Source: Nymphaea colorata
Lineage: Eukaryota; Streptophyta; Magnoliopsida; Nymphaeales; Nymphaeaceae
DNA: 64,000 bases
NCBI RefSeq assembly: GCF_008831285.2
Contig: NC_045148.1
Coordinates: forward strand, 19,089,002 to 19,153,001
Reading direction: 5' to 3'
This document shows, one piece after another, positions 46,919 to 58,676 of the stretch; the first letter of the stretch is position 1, and each line of letters begins with the position of its first letter. Under the pieces are notes generated by a model. The model ran no database searches, was not told the DNA's origin, and saw only the letters and a list, made by a program, of their open reading frames with translations. A program made the translations under genes and the position numbers.

Positions 46919-47260
46919 TTAAATTAGGAAAAGGGTTAACATATATAACACCAATTAATTGGAAAGAGAGAAGACAAGTAATCCTTACAAGAAATAAATG
47001 GATCATATGGTTAAAAAAGATGATTATAGTATGACAATTTATTGATAAATTAATACATAAAGTACAAGAACGATGGTTGAGAGAAATTAGGGATATAGAT
47101 TCAGACGAAACAATGTCAGATATCTCATATGAAGAAACAGAATGTTTTCAACTACAAGTGTAAAAGCCTATAAACAAGAAACCAAAAATTTTGTGCGAAA
47201 TAGAATCGGAAGATTATTCAGAATCTGTATAAGAGTTGTTAAATTTATTGGAATATTAGG
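46919..47260 (+). pseudogene. Trailing viral ORF fragments
   Basis: Short frames interrupted by stops (YITPINWKERRQVILTR, then HKVQERWLREIRDIDSDE and an acidic tail). Base composition matches the viral block. Not recognised. Confidence 0.4.
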
Positions 47261-47279
47261 GAAGAGAGTAATAAGGAGA

Positions 47280-47892
47280 AAATTTAGGGGCCATTTGATG
47301 GCATGAAATTATGGAATTGGAAATATATTTCTGAAAATATATTTCATGAAAAAGGGAATGGGAAAAATATTTCCAATTCCCATTTTGATGAATGTGTGAT
47401 AACTGAGAAATATATTTCCAAAAACATATTTCTGTGTTTGATTTTTAAGAAATATATTTCTAGATTTTTAAGAAACATTTTTAAGAAACTACTGAATTGG
47501 AAGTACCAAAGTTTTCGTTTGTTCAGTGCCCTTGGTTTTCTTTATTAATGGCTGTGGCTGCCAGTGGTGTGAACAGTAACAAGTCCTGTTATATGAGAAT
47601 CTTTTAGGACACAACTTGTAGGTACTTGAACAAGAGTGTCCAAGAGATATTGGTTCCAACTAAAGGACAAGTTCATCAAGCATATGCAGATCGGAGACAT
47701 TCTTACTGATCATATATTCCTCTAGACCTAAAAAACTCGCAAAAGCCAGAACATTTCGGTTGCTCACGACAACAAACATATCTTTTTTCTTGCAGAATGT
47801 CGATATAGATGCCCCACGGCCGAGATATGGGTAATCCTCCTCCTCATTCAGTCAATATTCTTTCAACAAGTGCTAAATGAACGAATCACGGG
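47280..47892. other. Non-coding; possible MITE then host DNA
   Basis: GGGGCCATTTGATGGCATG at 47287 begins an AT-rich stretch with repeated AAATATATTTC motifs, in character like a MITE; the ends could not be matched confidently. The rest shows no gene. Confidence 0.4.
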
Positions 47893-48378
47893 CCAGCATA
47901 GTAACCGCAACTCAGTATAATTAGTTTATATATCTAGTACATTTGTTTCTGGTTGGTGTTCATAGTTTCATATTTCTGGAGAGGACATCTGCATAACAGT
48001 TTTCGTTAGTCCGGATAACTTCAATATCAAAATCGTATAGTTTGATGTTGTTGACTAGCCTTCTAATTTCTTTTTTTTACAATTGAATTTTCTAATTTTG
48101 CATTCAACCAATATTTCACTTGCGTGTTGTCAGTTCTTACTTTAAAGGACCGTTAATATGAATCAGAAATCTGAAGGAATATTGTCAGTTTATGCAAAAG
48201 TACCCGGAACACAAATGTACAGAATATGCATAGGGTAAAGAATTGTGCGAGGTTAATCTCTAGGGAAAATTATCTAGTCAACACTTCAATCACTACCATG
48301 AAAATGGAAAAGCTGTGATTGATTGGAAACATATTCCAAAAATAAAAAATCGTACAATAATAATCTGCACAAGGAAGG
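47893..48378. repeat. Chimeric inverted viral segment, copy 2
   Basis: Nearly identical to 40453-40933: minus-strand RNase H remnant fused to plus-strand C-terminal post-pol ORF at the same CTTTAAA/GGACCGTT junction (about 48148). This copy keeps the HKCTEYA stretch without the stop seen in copy 1 (QKYPEHKC). Confidence 0.9.
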
Positions 48379-49259
48379 GAAATTTATAGCAATGGCTTTT
48401 GAGATTTTTCTTGATTTCATAATTCTCAATTTTGACATGTTACAAAACCATGTACATATCTTTGTGATTCCATGGTTAATTATGTACTCATAAGATCAAT
48501 AGGATTATAAGATAGTTAAAAGGGCTCTGAGAGATAAGGGGTTGGTTGGAGGCTTCGACCTTTTTCGAGTGGTGGGTCAAACTCCGCTCACTCAAAACTA
48601 AAAGGACTAGTGTGCAAAAGGTTGAAGTATTAGCTAACAAGAACAAATGATCGGTTGTAGCTCCATGTTTCCATTTGAATGGTAATACATGTTTTTCTTT
48701 TTACACCAAGCATTGAATGATGTGAAACTAGGTCGCATGGGTATTCTATCAGCGTCACACTGTCGGTGTGATGATTTATGATTTTTAGGCACAGTCACTT
48801 ATTGCGTACCAGATAGTAAGGTACTTGATGGTTCGTACCTGAACCAGACAGATATTGATTCATTTTAACAATCTTTAATTACAATGTATGGACATATAAA
48901 TCAATTTTCGCTTTAGGCTGTAAATTATTAACTATGAATTTACTTTGCTAGAATTTTGTTTGGTACATATACACTTTACCATATTGTGTACTTATCATTT
49001 TCAAAAAATTGCCGTGTCCAAATTCATACTGCGTACTTTACTTAGTGTGTTTCTTAGTCTCGAATTTCAAATCCGAGACTGATATGTTATCCCGTAAACA
49101 CTGGGTTTCATCATTGTATACAAATAAGGATTTATGGTTCTCAATATGTGGCAAAAATCTCTTATGTTCATCTCAAATCCTCAGATCTGAGATCCTTAAA
49201 ATCCCATTCCTTGATCTGAGCATTTTAATTTCGAGGTAAACAGATGCCTCTTAGTGATC
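48379..49259. other. Intergenic, no gene recognised
   Basis: AT-rich host sequence; the 49009-49239 open stretch has no recognisable domain. Confidence 0.45.
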
Positions 49260-49267
49260 GTAACCAT

Positions 49268-49453
49268 CAGGAGAAAAGCCAGGGGAGCAATAGGAGTCTT
49301 GGCCCCCTTCAATTTTTTTTTTAAATTTACATATAAATTTAAAAACAAATCATTTATTTTATATAAAAATATTGAAAAATAGTATTTTGGCTCCCGTCAA
49401 GATTTTGAAACGATAATTCGGCCCCTCACAAAAAATTCCTGACTCCTCCTTTG
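49268..49453. mobile_element. hAT-like MITE with 8-bp target duplication
   Basis: Flanked by GTAACCAT (49260-49267) and GTAACCGT (49454-49461). The ends carry the family motifs (AAAGCCAGGGGAGC at left; the inverse of GGAGGAGTCAGGAATT at right), and the interior includes ATTTTGGCTCCC and TCGGCCCCTC flanking an AT-rich core. Confidence 0.75.
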
Positions 49454-49461
49454 GTAACCGT

Positions 49462-50577
49462 ACCCATGTGCCTTCAAGCTGAAATCATATCAAATGCAGA
49501 TTTAGCAAGGTATCCATCGTTCGTGAAAATGTCGGCAGCTTCTTTATTCAAAGCCCGTCTTCTTCCGGGAAAATGAGGGATTTGTCAGTGTCCAAAGTTA
49601 GGTGGTTGTAAGAGTGGCTGCTAAATGAGCCGACAGCTCTTGCATGTGTTGTTGTCTCGTTCTACGTACATGATATGGTTGATGGCATACATTGATTTAA
49701 CATATTGTTCACATTGTAAACAACGGCTATATGTTATAATTTCTGAAAACAAAATCATGATCTTATTCCTCAAACGTTGATGGATTGCAAGTTATTGGTT
49801 ATTTATACATAAGATTATAGTTCTTCGGTGTTGTCCGGCCGATTCTGTCGGTGTTTGGCCGACTTTTTTTTCTAATCACACTTCACCGGCGAGAAGATAA
49901 GGTTCAAAAAACCAGCGGCCATCATGCATTTCTAAAGTTATATAACTTATGCATCAGCTGAAGTACATAACTCACTGACAATACCAACATTGTTACTGTT
50001 TCATGAACCCACCCTAAAAAATGGCACAGATTCATCAAACACCATAACATAACAAAAGTGTTGTTTGAATCTGCCTCTTTTTTTCTTTTTTTTGAAATAG
50101 ATTCATAAGACAGTAATAATATGTTACCGTTGCCAAACAATCTCTAAGTTTACGCCTAAATAGTATGCTATTGTGAATTAATCTTTTCAAAACTAAAATG
50201 AATATACTTCACTCAGCTCCATATTTAACTTTGGACATATGGACAGCATGTTTTGTGTGTGTGTGTATATATATATATGTGTGTGTGTGTTTTTATTTCT
50301 CTTGCTAAGAAGTCTAATACAAAGAACCACTAGCTCTTTCGGGTTTATGTCTCGAGTTCTTAACAGACAAATTCAAAGATGTGAAGACCTAACTTAGAAA
50401 ATCTTGGGGCTTTCATGGCTCTCTTTCAGACAGATATATCTATCTCTCTCGGCTTCAAACCTGTGAATTCTCCATCGAAAATAAATAGGAGTCCAAACTC
50501 TTCTATATTGTTCTGCACCTTCCATTTTTATCTTCTTCTTTGCCTTTGCTTCCATGGATATGCTTCCTCTGCAAGAC
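49462..50577. other. Intergenic with (GT)n/(AT)n microsatellite
   Basis: No gene recognised. A compound GT/AT/GT microsatellite lies at 50254-50290. Confidence 0.5.
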
Positions 50578-50811
50578 TCAAGGTAGTATACCCAGTTTAT
50601 CAACCTTAAGCAAGGCCAACCTCGATAGAATCGGTATGCACAAGTCCGGCGACTCGATTGCTTGCAGTATCCGCTCTTTCAACCTCCCACTGCTCTGCAA
50701 ATTGTCTTCGTCCATGAATGTTCTTATTTGTTTCTCTTTGAGAGCTTCGAAGAGATGGCTCACAAGGCCTTTGCGAGTGTCCTCTTGGATGGTTTGAGCG
50801 GCCTCGGGCTA
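50578..50811 (-). pseudogene. TIR-domain fragment of a TIR-NBS-LRR-type resistance gene
   Basis: The minus strand reads EDTRKGLVSHLFEALKEK, then IRTFMDEDNL, RLKERILQAIESPDLCIPIL, the first half of a plant TIR domain (helix A with DTR-x3-SHL, strand B, helix B, strand C). The expected upstream strand A (DVFLSFRG) is not recognisable, and the frame ends about ten residues after strand C, so no Trp/Cys-rich second half, NB-ARC or LRR follows. Isolated relic. A (GAA)n tract lies just upstream at 50820-50850. TIR-NBS-LRR genes are absent from grasses, which bears on the lineage. Confidence 0.75.
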
Positions 50812-51039
50812 AGTATCTGAGAAGAAGAAGAAGAAGAAGAAGAAGAAGAAGGCGGAATTGTGAAAGGCCGATGGATGCAACATCAAAAGGAAGCGTTAAC
50901 ACTTGGTTGAATTTGTGTATACGTAGACAATTAGCTTTAAATTATAGTGACCAGAAAAGTAAAGGATTTGTTTGGAACCGATTTGGAACGACTAAATATT
51001 GGTCATAATTTTTGGTGGTCTCTGTGGATGGTGAGGAAT

Positions 51040-51320
51040 TTTGGATATTCAAATATTCGGATTCGTATCCAAATTCGAATCCGAAATCTGATTTTACAAT
51101 TTTGAATCCTCTGGATCCGATTTTATGTTCATATCCAAACCGAATTTGAGTTTTGAACCCAATTTTGTCAATTTTCAAAATCTAAGATCATTATATGTAA
51201 GACATTTGTCTTAAATTTGAATGCGATCCGAATCAGTAATTGGATATTAAAACTTTTTCCATATCCAATTTTCGGTTCAGTCGGATATCCTATTCAAATT
51301 TAGTATATTGACATCCGTAT
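51040..51320. repeat. GAATCCGAAT/ATTCGGATT-rich dispersed element
   Basis: Repeated and inverted motifs (GGATATTCAAATATTCGGAT, CAAATTCGAATCCGA, TCCAATTTTCGGTTCAG, CGGATATCC) suggest a foldback or MITE-like element. Boundaries are unclear and there is no coding capacity. Confidence 0.4.
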
Positions 51321-51837
51321 TGTTATGAAGACATGAAAAAATGAGAAACTTGGTCTATCAGCTAACTATATTGAGTTTCCAAGCTAATTGAGTTGTGTTT
51401 GATACCCTTGGTTCTCAAGTTCTTCATGAATTCCCATTATTATTAAAACCATGATTCAAGAACCACAATCTTGAGGTCATGAGAAGATGAAACAATTTGG
51501 AGGTGCTTGATTGCCCTTGCCCTACTTTGGACTAAGATTTTCACGATTTGAGATCCATTCATCTAATATCACGCACTCCTGGTTTTAGATTAGACTTTTT
51601 CTCGATGCAAAAACAAAAAGATAATCTCATGTGTGGCTTTTACGTTTGACTTAGGTCCTTACTTTGATGAATTATCAATTTTAGTTTCGTCTTTTCCACA
51701 TCAAATCTATGGATTTAAAATCCCTGTTTTTCATGTCCATGCCCAAAAAATCAAGCTCCACTGAAGTTAGTTTAGCCAAGAGATATGGATCCTTCCTCAG
51801 CAACAACCCTACCCGTGTTGTGCTGAATCTTAAGGGT

Positions 51838-52112
51838 GGGCATCGGGCCGGGCCGGTGAGCCTGGCCCAATCCGGCCCGGGTCTCAGCTCGGCTCGGCCC
51901 ATTTGAATTTAAAATTTTATTTTTTTATTATAAAATAATTTTTTAAAATATAAAATATATTTAATAATACTAAATATATATTTTTAAAACAAAAAAATTA
52001 AAAAATATATATTTTTAATGTCATCGGGCCGGGCCGGGCCGACCTATCTGTCTGGCCCGGCCCAAGCCCGGGCCCAATCGGGCCAGGCCGGGCCGGCCCG
52101 TTGCCCAGGCCC
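51838..52112. mobile_element. GGGCCGGGCC-type MITE-like element
   Basis: Left end GGGTGGGCATCGGGCCGGGC pairs with the inverse of GGGCCTGGGCAACGGGCCGG at the right. Each GC-rich end is ~75-100 bases and the core is almost pure A/T (TTTAAAATATAAAATATA). No target duplication was found. The copy at 37178-37420 has the same organisation. Confidence 0.6.
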
Positions 52113-55100
52113 AGTGCTGATTTTAAAAACCAAATCCAAACCAGATCAAACCAACAGTATTCAAATCCGTATTAGAAAACCAACAACACTATTTGCTCCC
52201 CAAAGCGGCTTCCGAATAGGGAGAAGAAACTGCTTCAAGGGACATAGCTTAAACAGGCGGACTTGAAGGGCTATGTTCTTTTTTCGTAAAGTGAGTGGAT
52301 TGTACGTGCAAGTTGACCCACATGACGATTTCACCACTTGATACCGACGTAGCTTTAGATCCCAAGAAAAAAGAAGAAGAAAAGAGGCTTAGACTCTTGC
52401 ATGGTAGTGGGATTCTAATCATGAGACAAACTGCCGCAGGCGCTAATTATTCTGGATTAATTTAACTTAAAGCCCGCCATTGCGATTTTTCTAAGTCGAA
52501 AATCGAACAAAAGTGTCACGGATTCTCTTAAGAGCGTGACAGCATGCAATTCAATGATTGACATCTTCTTCTTTCTACAATAAGATCTGATCTTCATTGT
52601 TTCAGAAGCCTTTCGGCTTGCAATTCACGACCACTCGTTTTGAAATTTTATATTACGACCACATGATCAACGACCTTGCGTTGAATTGTTGACTTGAGAA
52701 GCTTCTGTGGGGTCTCTTGCTTTGAATTCTGCAGTCGAATCATGCACCAGTCAGCGTGATATGGAAGACAGTAATAATTTGGCGATGCATTGTTCGATAT
52801 TTTTCTGCTTCACGCGGGGAACAGGAATCAATCAATCGATGGATGAGTGAACTAGGGATTGAGACCTTAGCAGCAGCTGTTATTCTGTGTCCTCCCATCA
52901 ACACGCAGAGATCACGCGAATTGCGCGCAAAGCTCCATAAAAGTAGTCCAATGGGCACCACCAGCTCGAACACCAAGGTGTTCTCAGAAGCAGCACCGAT
53001 TTCTTGTAGGCACTGTTGAGGAACAGGGAGTTAGCGGCAATTTGTCTTGGGAATACACACTATGTATTTCAGAGAGCACTGTGTGATGTTATGTTCCATA
53101 GTCTTTTGATCTCAGATTCAAAGCTACCATAGATTCTTAAGTTATGGATCCATTGTCAGTGGTTTTCGCAAAGTAGTACAAATTTGAGATCCACATTGAG
53201 AAATTCACTGTTTGTTTAAGCTGTGGATTTGAAATGAGTCTTCGATCTTAAATTCGAAGCTATATAAAAAAGTGTATGTTGAGATTTAATAGCATGTATT
53301 TTAAATTCATGTTACATGTTAAAAACCATATATGGTCTGATCTTAAATTCATGAATCTAAGAACGTAGAATCTCAAATCACCAGGAATGTCATATCCACA
53401 GTGAAACACACACAGCTTTAGTGAGGAGTTTGTATAATCTGTGAGAATCGTAACTAGTCTTGAGCTTAAACTTCATTGTGATAGGGTTACAATTTAGAGT
53501 GTTTTTCTTTTTGGAAGAAAAGAGGTTAACAAAACAATCCATCCTCCAAACCATATCTTAACATTTTCCGTAATCCCCCATTTTTAGAACACATTATTGG
53601 TTTTTCTTCAAATGTCATAACTCTAAAAAAAAAAAAAACCAGAAGATATTTCCAAACTGGAGAAGTTTATCATTCAATGAGTATGAAAATCATGTCTACC
53701 ACCAACGTATATGGTCAACCATCCAAAATTTTTTCTTTATATGGATGATCACGCATATTTAGAACACATTATTGTTTTTTCTTCCAATGTCATTACTCAA
53801 AAAAAAAAACCCAGAAGATATTTCCAAACTGGAGAAGTTTACCATTCAATGAGTGAAAATCATGTCTACCAAATATATGGAACTATATGAAAAGCATGTC
53901 TACGCAGCATGGAAGCATCTATTTCCTAGTCGATTCGCTGAATTAAAAAAAAAAAAAATCAAATGCGAATCATTTTTTGAATTGGAAAAATTTAAAGTAT
54001 CAAAGTTTTGAAAACGATCAAAAAATGCAAAAGGAAAAATGTATCGTCTGTAAGCTTCGACCAATTCGTAAAGTGGAACAGAAATGATTTAATAATCCAA
54101 AGAACGTGGAACAGCAAAATAGTTAAGTCAAATAACTGTTCGCATTAGAGGCACTTGGTGCATTGCTTTGCTAATGAAATATGTTGTCTCAAGAAGAATG
54201 ACTTAAAAATATAAATAAAATATTTTTGGGAAAACAAAAACGAGACCTTTAATGTTGACTTGACAGCTGCTTATCTGCGTGAGAGAAGGTTCATGGTTCC
54301 TATACCGATGCATGTTCATATTTATATCTTTTATAATCATATTCTCAAATCTTGCATTTATTTTATATATATATATATATATATATACTTTTTATTATTA
54401 GTATTATAAAGTTGAATGATGTTAATAGTGTCCCCACATAAATTAGATGTATTTCTTTGCGTGTATGTTTTATTCTCATGGACAAATCAACAGTTATTCA
54501 ACAATGGGCCAAAGGAAAACTGGGGATCACTATGCCCTAAAAAAGATAGAAACAAATTAGCAATTTGGTGTACTTTGTAATCCCAAAAATGAAGAGCATT
54601 ATAGTTACTCTGTTTAATATGAAAAAGACAGTTCTAATGTTAATAAGATTGTGTCTGGTTTCAAAAAAGAAAAAGGAAAAAAAATCAAATGTGAAATGTA
54701 ACTAGACTCCAAAACCAGGTTAGGTCAGATCCAATTAAGTTGAATTGGGGAACCAGAGGTCAAACCAAATCCCAAAACCATCGACATTCCTAATCTTCGG
54801 CAGAAAAATGGCGGGATTAGGTATGAGAAGTCTGACATCATTTTGTTATACTCTTAAGTATAGAGAGAGGTGAAGGTACAATCTCTTTTTCTTTTTCTTT
54901 TTCTTTTTTTTTAATGAAGCAAACAACATCTTTCAAAATTTTAGATGGGCTGAACTTGATTTTAGCTTCACCTTCCACATAACTTGGGTGAGAGAGGAAA
55001 TCCAATTACCTAAATGAAGGCAGAATCTTTCTGTTCCCTCATCCTTTGGAACTTGCATAATGGTATTTCACATTTTACAGTAAAGAGAATTGATAACATG

Positions 55101-55790
55101 AAGTTTTGAAATGAAGACTAACTGTCTGCTTGTTCCCATTCCAATTCTTTCAAATAAAATCCTTAAGAGGGTTGGTACATTGGGTGGAGTGAGAACTTGT
55201 AAACGACCAGTTTTCGTTTGAAATTTTCCATGCGTAAACCTACCTTGGATCCTAAGTGGATGGGGAAAGGTGAAAACTTCGACCTTCTATCGGGCCGTAG
55301 CATAAAATTCTCCTTTCTGCTCTCCCAACTTTTTCAAATCCAATTCAAACGGATTTAAATTTTAACCGTGATATGCAAAGGGATGTAGTTGTTCTGTATG
55401 GTGCAGGCTGGATTCCGGCCGAACCCTTACGGCGAAAGGTTGCAGACGGCTACCCTGAATTTTGGTACAGGGCGGAGCAGAAGTCAAGACAGACCTTGAC
55501 ACAAAGAAAGCCTACCAGAAAGTGCCCAAACCTGTAAGGCTGTATCCCTTTATGGCGTAGGACAGTTTTCTTCCCTTTTGCTTCGTCAGTTTAGATTCCA
55601 GTCTACGTGAAGTCTATTTATGTGAATTAAGGAGACGGTGACAGGTCTTTGGGGCCCTTGCAGCGATTCCTCTGCGTCTAACTCATAGTTCCTTGTTCCT
55701 TCCTCCAACAGGGCCACCACCATTCTTTGAAGAAAGGCAAGATTGAGGACTACTCCCACCGTCTCCCCATTATATGTATGTAAACTGTAA
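52113..55790. other. Gene-poor region
   Basis: No recognised gene. The minus-strand stretch 52740-52976 is open and protein-like in composition (SIPSSLIHRLIDSC) but I cannot assign a family. An (AT)n tract is at 54365-54388. Confidence 0.4.
53583..53870 (+). repeat. ~115-bp direct duplication, 175-bp period
   Basis: 53583-53702 and 53758-53870 share TTTAGAACACATTATTG, CCAGAAGATATTTCCAAACT and AAATCATGTCTACC with small indels in the poly-A tract. Non-coding. Confidence 0.9.
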
Positions 55791-57945
55791 ATGAGGAAGA
55801 ATGGAAGATGTTCGTTTCCTGGGTGCCATTAAAGAAGGAGGAGGAGAAGGGTGTTCTGTTCCTGGATTGGGGAAAGGAGGAGAGTTTTCTGAGAGAGAGA
55901 AAGGGTGGGACACGTGTAGGTGGGGGCTCTGTTTCTGTTGCGTTTTGGCTTTTCCAACACCCGCCATTACAGAAACCAGAATGAGACAAATACCGAGACA
56001 GAACGAATAGCAAAGAGCAAAAGAGAGAAATACGAGGGAGGGCTTAGTTGGGTAGAGAAAGAGAGAGAGGGAGGGAAGGACGGAGGGAGGTTGGGTTGGC
56101 TTAGAGGGGAAGAGATACGGTGAGGGCGACGTAAAGCATGTGACGACCGTTGTCTCCTTCTGGTATTAAAAAAGTTCCCCTCTCTTCTTGCCTCCGCCCT
56201 CTCACAAACTTCTTCTTTGTCTTTTGCATGCGGGCAACCACCTCTCCCTATCTCTCTCTCTCTCTCTCTTCTGCGGCTCCTCCTAGAGTTTTAATGGCAG
56301 ATATTGACCGTGTGAAATTGTCTTAGAAAGTGAAGTTCTTATTAATGACACCCATCCACCTGTTGGTAAGAGTCCCCCTCCCCCACCCCCTCTCCCGCTC
56401 GCGCGCTAAGCAACTGTCTGCACTTCATTTTTTTTACAGAGGGAGGGATCGCCATTGTTAGAGTTCTGTGGTTGAAATAGATTTTTCCTGCTTTAAATAT
56501 ATTGGCACTGGCCGGGTTTTGGGGTTTACGGTTCGAAGCTTTAGGTCGATCTGCAGGCTTTGTTCGAGTCTTCGATATTTAGTTGGGTTTTTCTTGCTGC
56601 GGAATGTCGCTCTTAGATGTGTTCATCAAAGATAATGTTTTGGGGACTTTGTTGTACTTCTTGTGATTCAGATACATACACATGCATCTGGTATTGTTCC
56701 GGGTAGATATCTCATGGGCTTATTATCCATCAATGATCCTGCGTTCTAAGTTAATCGAATTTTGTTGATAATGTGGTAGCTGGCAGTTCATCAGCGCCTG
56801 GAATTTCTGCACCTTTTTCCTTTTTGGTTTTTGTTGTCGACCATGCTTTTTAGTTTCTTCATTCTCAAGGATTCTGGCTTTTCTGCATCTGTTTTTTTCT
56901 GTGGTTTCTTGTGGTTTTTTTCTGATTTTTTGGTCTATCTATCAAGTTTCTTCTCTGCAACTGATCTCGCTTAAATGGCCTTGATGGTTTTTTATGAAGC
57001 CTGTCCTGTTATCTCTTTTGGCTGCAGACGTTTCAATGGTATACTTTTACTAGATTGGCATTGTCCGTGTTAGCATGATGTTCCTCCTCTTTGAGGACAT
57101 CTTGAATCTTATTTGCAAATTTGTAACATATAATTGGCAACGATCTCTTTGGGAGTGCGGATTCTTCGTGTGTGGTTCAACACACATGGTCCCCTGGTCA
57201 AGGATTCTACTGTTGATAACGTCCTTCCGAGTGTTTCATAGTTGCACGCACACTTTTACGCATCTTGATCAACATCCAATTAGTTTCTTTGCGATTTTTC
57301 CTTTTGAAAGTTGTAAGTTGTAGTGATTTTTTCTAATGTCTCGGTTGTGTGTGGCAGGTTCGTGGAGACTCTCGTTTCCGGGGAATGCTAATTCTATTGA
57401 TCCCCGGTTGGGTACCGTTCGTTTCGTCTTTGCGCTTGTAGGCAACATTGGACTCATTATGATAATCAGTTGTCAGTAAGAAGGCATTGGCTTCCTCAGT
57501 TTTTTATGGAGATCTGCTAGTTTTCATTACTAGCAGATCAGAATCTATTCTTCTCTAAAGTTAGAATTTTCAGGGGTATACAGATCATACTTTAATTAAA
57601 TGGTCTTAAAATTCTTCTTCTCTTTATCCTTGAATTTCTTTTTCCCGTCTCTGCTTGCTTGCTTTCTTATTCTGATGCTTTCTTGACCCATCATGAGCAG
57701 ACAAACTGTACTGCATTTAACTCATTAATCTTGTTCTCTGAATTTGTGTCCACAGCCTTTTTGTTCAAGTTCAGCTTTGCAAGTCCATAGACCGCCTTCT
57801 TCTTATTCTTCTTAGTTGTTGAGGAAACCCTCCAAGAACCACTTTATTGATGATATGGACCTTTAGTTTAAACCCCCCCCCCATAGTCATGTTGTTTATT
57901 TCGAAATTCTGTTGGAACTGGTTCTAGCAGTAGGGATGAAAAACT

Positions 57946-57976
<31 letters not shown>

Positions 57977-58036
57977 AGAAGAAGAAGAATAAGATCCCTT
58001 TCTTGCGTTGTTAGGATTTATCCATTGCTGGAGAAT
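55791..58036 (+). other. Probable promoter, 5' leader and leader intron of the 58037 gene
   Basis: CT-rich tracts at 56165-56285 resemble a transcribed 5' leader, with a tiny upstream ORF (MADIDRVKLS) at 56294. T-rich sequence from ~56420 onward has intron character. A (GA)n/(GAA)n tract at 57946-57990 sits just ahead of the coding start. Exon limits of the leader cannot be fixed without transcripts. Confidence 0.4.
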
Positions 58037-58573
58037 ATGGTTGATACAGTTGAGGCTACTGAGAATGGTGTTGCTGCTCCTGTCAGAATAGGGACAACAG
58101 GAACCATTGGTTCTTTGATGATCAGAGAATTAGAATCCATGAAAGTCGCACAGAAGACAGCTGATCGTCCAAGGAAAAGCACACCGACTACTCCCGTCTC
58201 AGTTCTTTGTGGTAGCACTCCCAAGAAAGCGCCAGCAAAGAAAACACTGCCAACAGAACCTGGAACCAGCAGCAGCAGTAGCAGTGGAGGTTGCAACGGC
58301 GTAGCCGCCAAAAGCTCCCGAGCCTCTCAGAAAACCACAAGAAATAACCAGCTTAAAACAGAACATCAGATACCTATGCTGGATTCTGAAAATGGGATCA
58401 TTGATAAGCAGTGTTGCAGGAAAATGACTGACAAGAAGACCTCAACTTCTGGTTCAGGAAGTTATATTGTGGAAGTGGTGGATGTTAAATGCGGCGGGAC
58501 AGATAAGATTTGGTCAGGCCCGATTACAAGTCTTAAGAAGCTTGGGTTCTCCAAGCTCTCTGATACTTCCTAG
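58037..58573 (+). CDS. Small plant protein of unknown function with RIGTTGTIGSLM motif
   Basis: 178 codons from ATG 58037, uninterrupted. The N-terminal motif RIGTTGTIGSLMIRELESMK is the only clearly conserved element. The middle is a disordered Ser/Thr/Lys/Pro-rich segment with a run of serines, and the C-terminus has SYIVEVVDVKCGG and GPITSLKKLGFSKL. No signal peptide or membrane segment. The motif recurs in the convergent minus-strand ORF at 58677-58967, which supports both as real coding sequence. Function unknown; I would not guess one. The GA-rich leader and lack of introns in the coding part are unremarkable. Confidence 0.7.
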   Translation: MVDTVEATENGVAAPVRIGTTGTIGSLMIRELESMKVAQKTADRPRKSTPTTPVSVLCGSTPKKAPAKKTLPTEPGTSSSSSSGGCNGVAAKSSRASQKTTRNNQLKTEHQIPMLDSENGIIDKQCCRKMTDKKTSTSGSGSYIVEVVDVKCGGTDKIWSGPITSLKKLGFSKLSDTS

Positions 58574-58676
58574 ATGATAGAAAGCAAATGACAAGAAAGG
58601 AAAAGAGGGAGAGAGGTAGAGAGAGAGAAGAGCGCATTTTTATGAAGAAATGCAAAGAAAAGCAAGAATCTTGGAA

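Noticed and set aside
52740-53019. Open frames on both strands as a gene
   Set aside because: Protein-like composition on the minus strand but no family recognised and no exon partners found.
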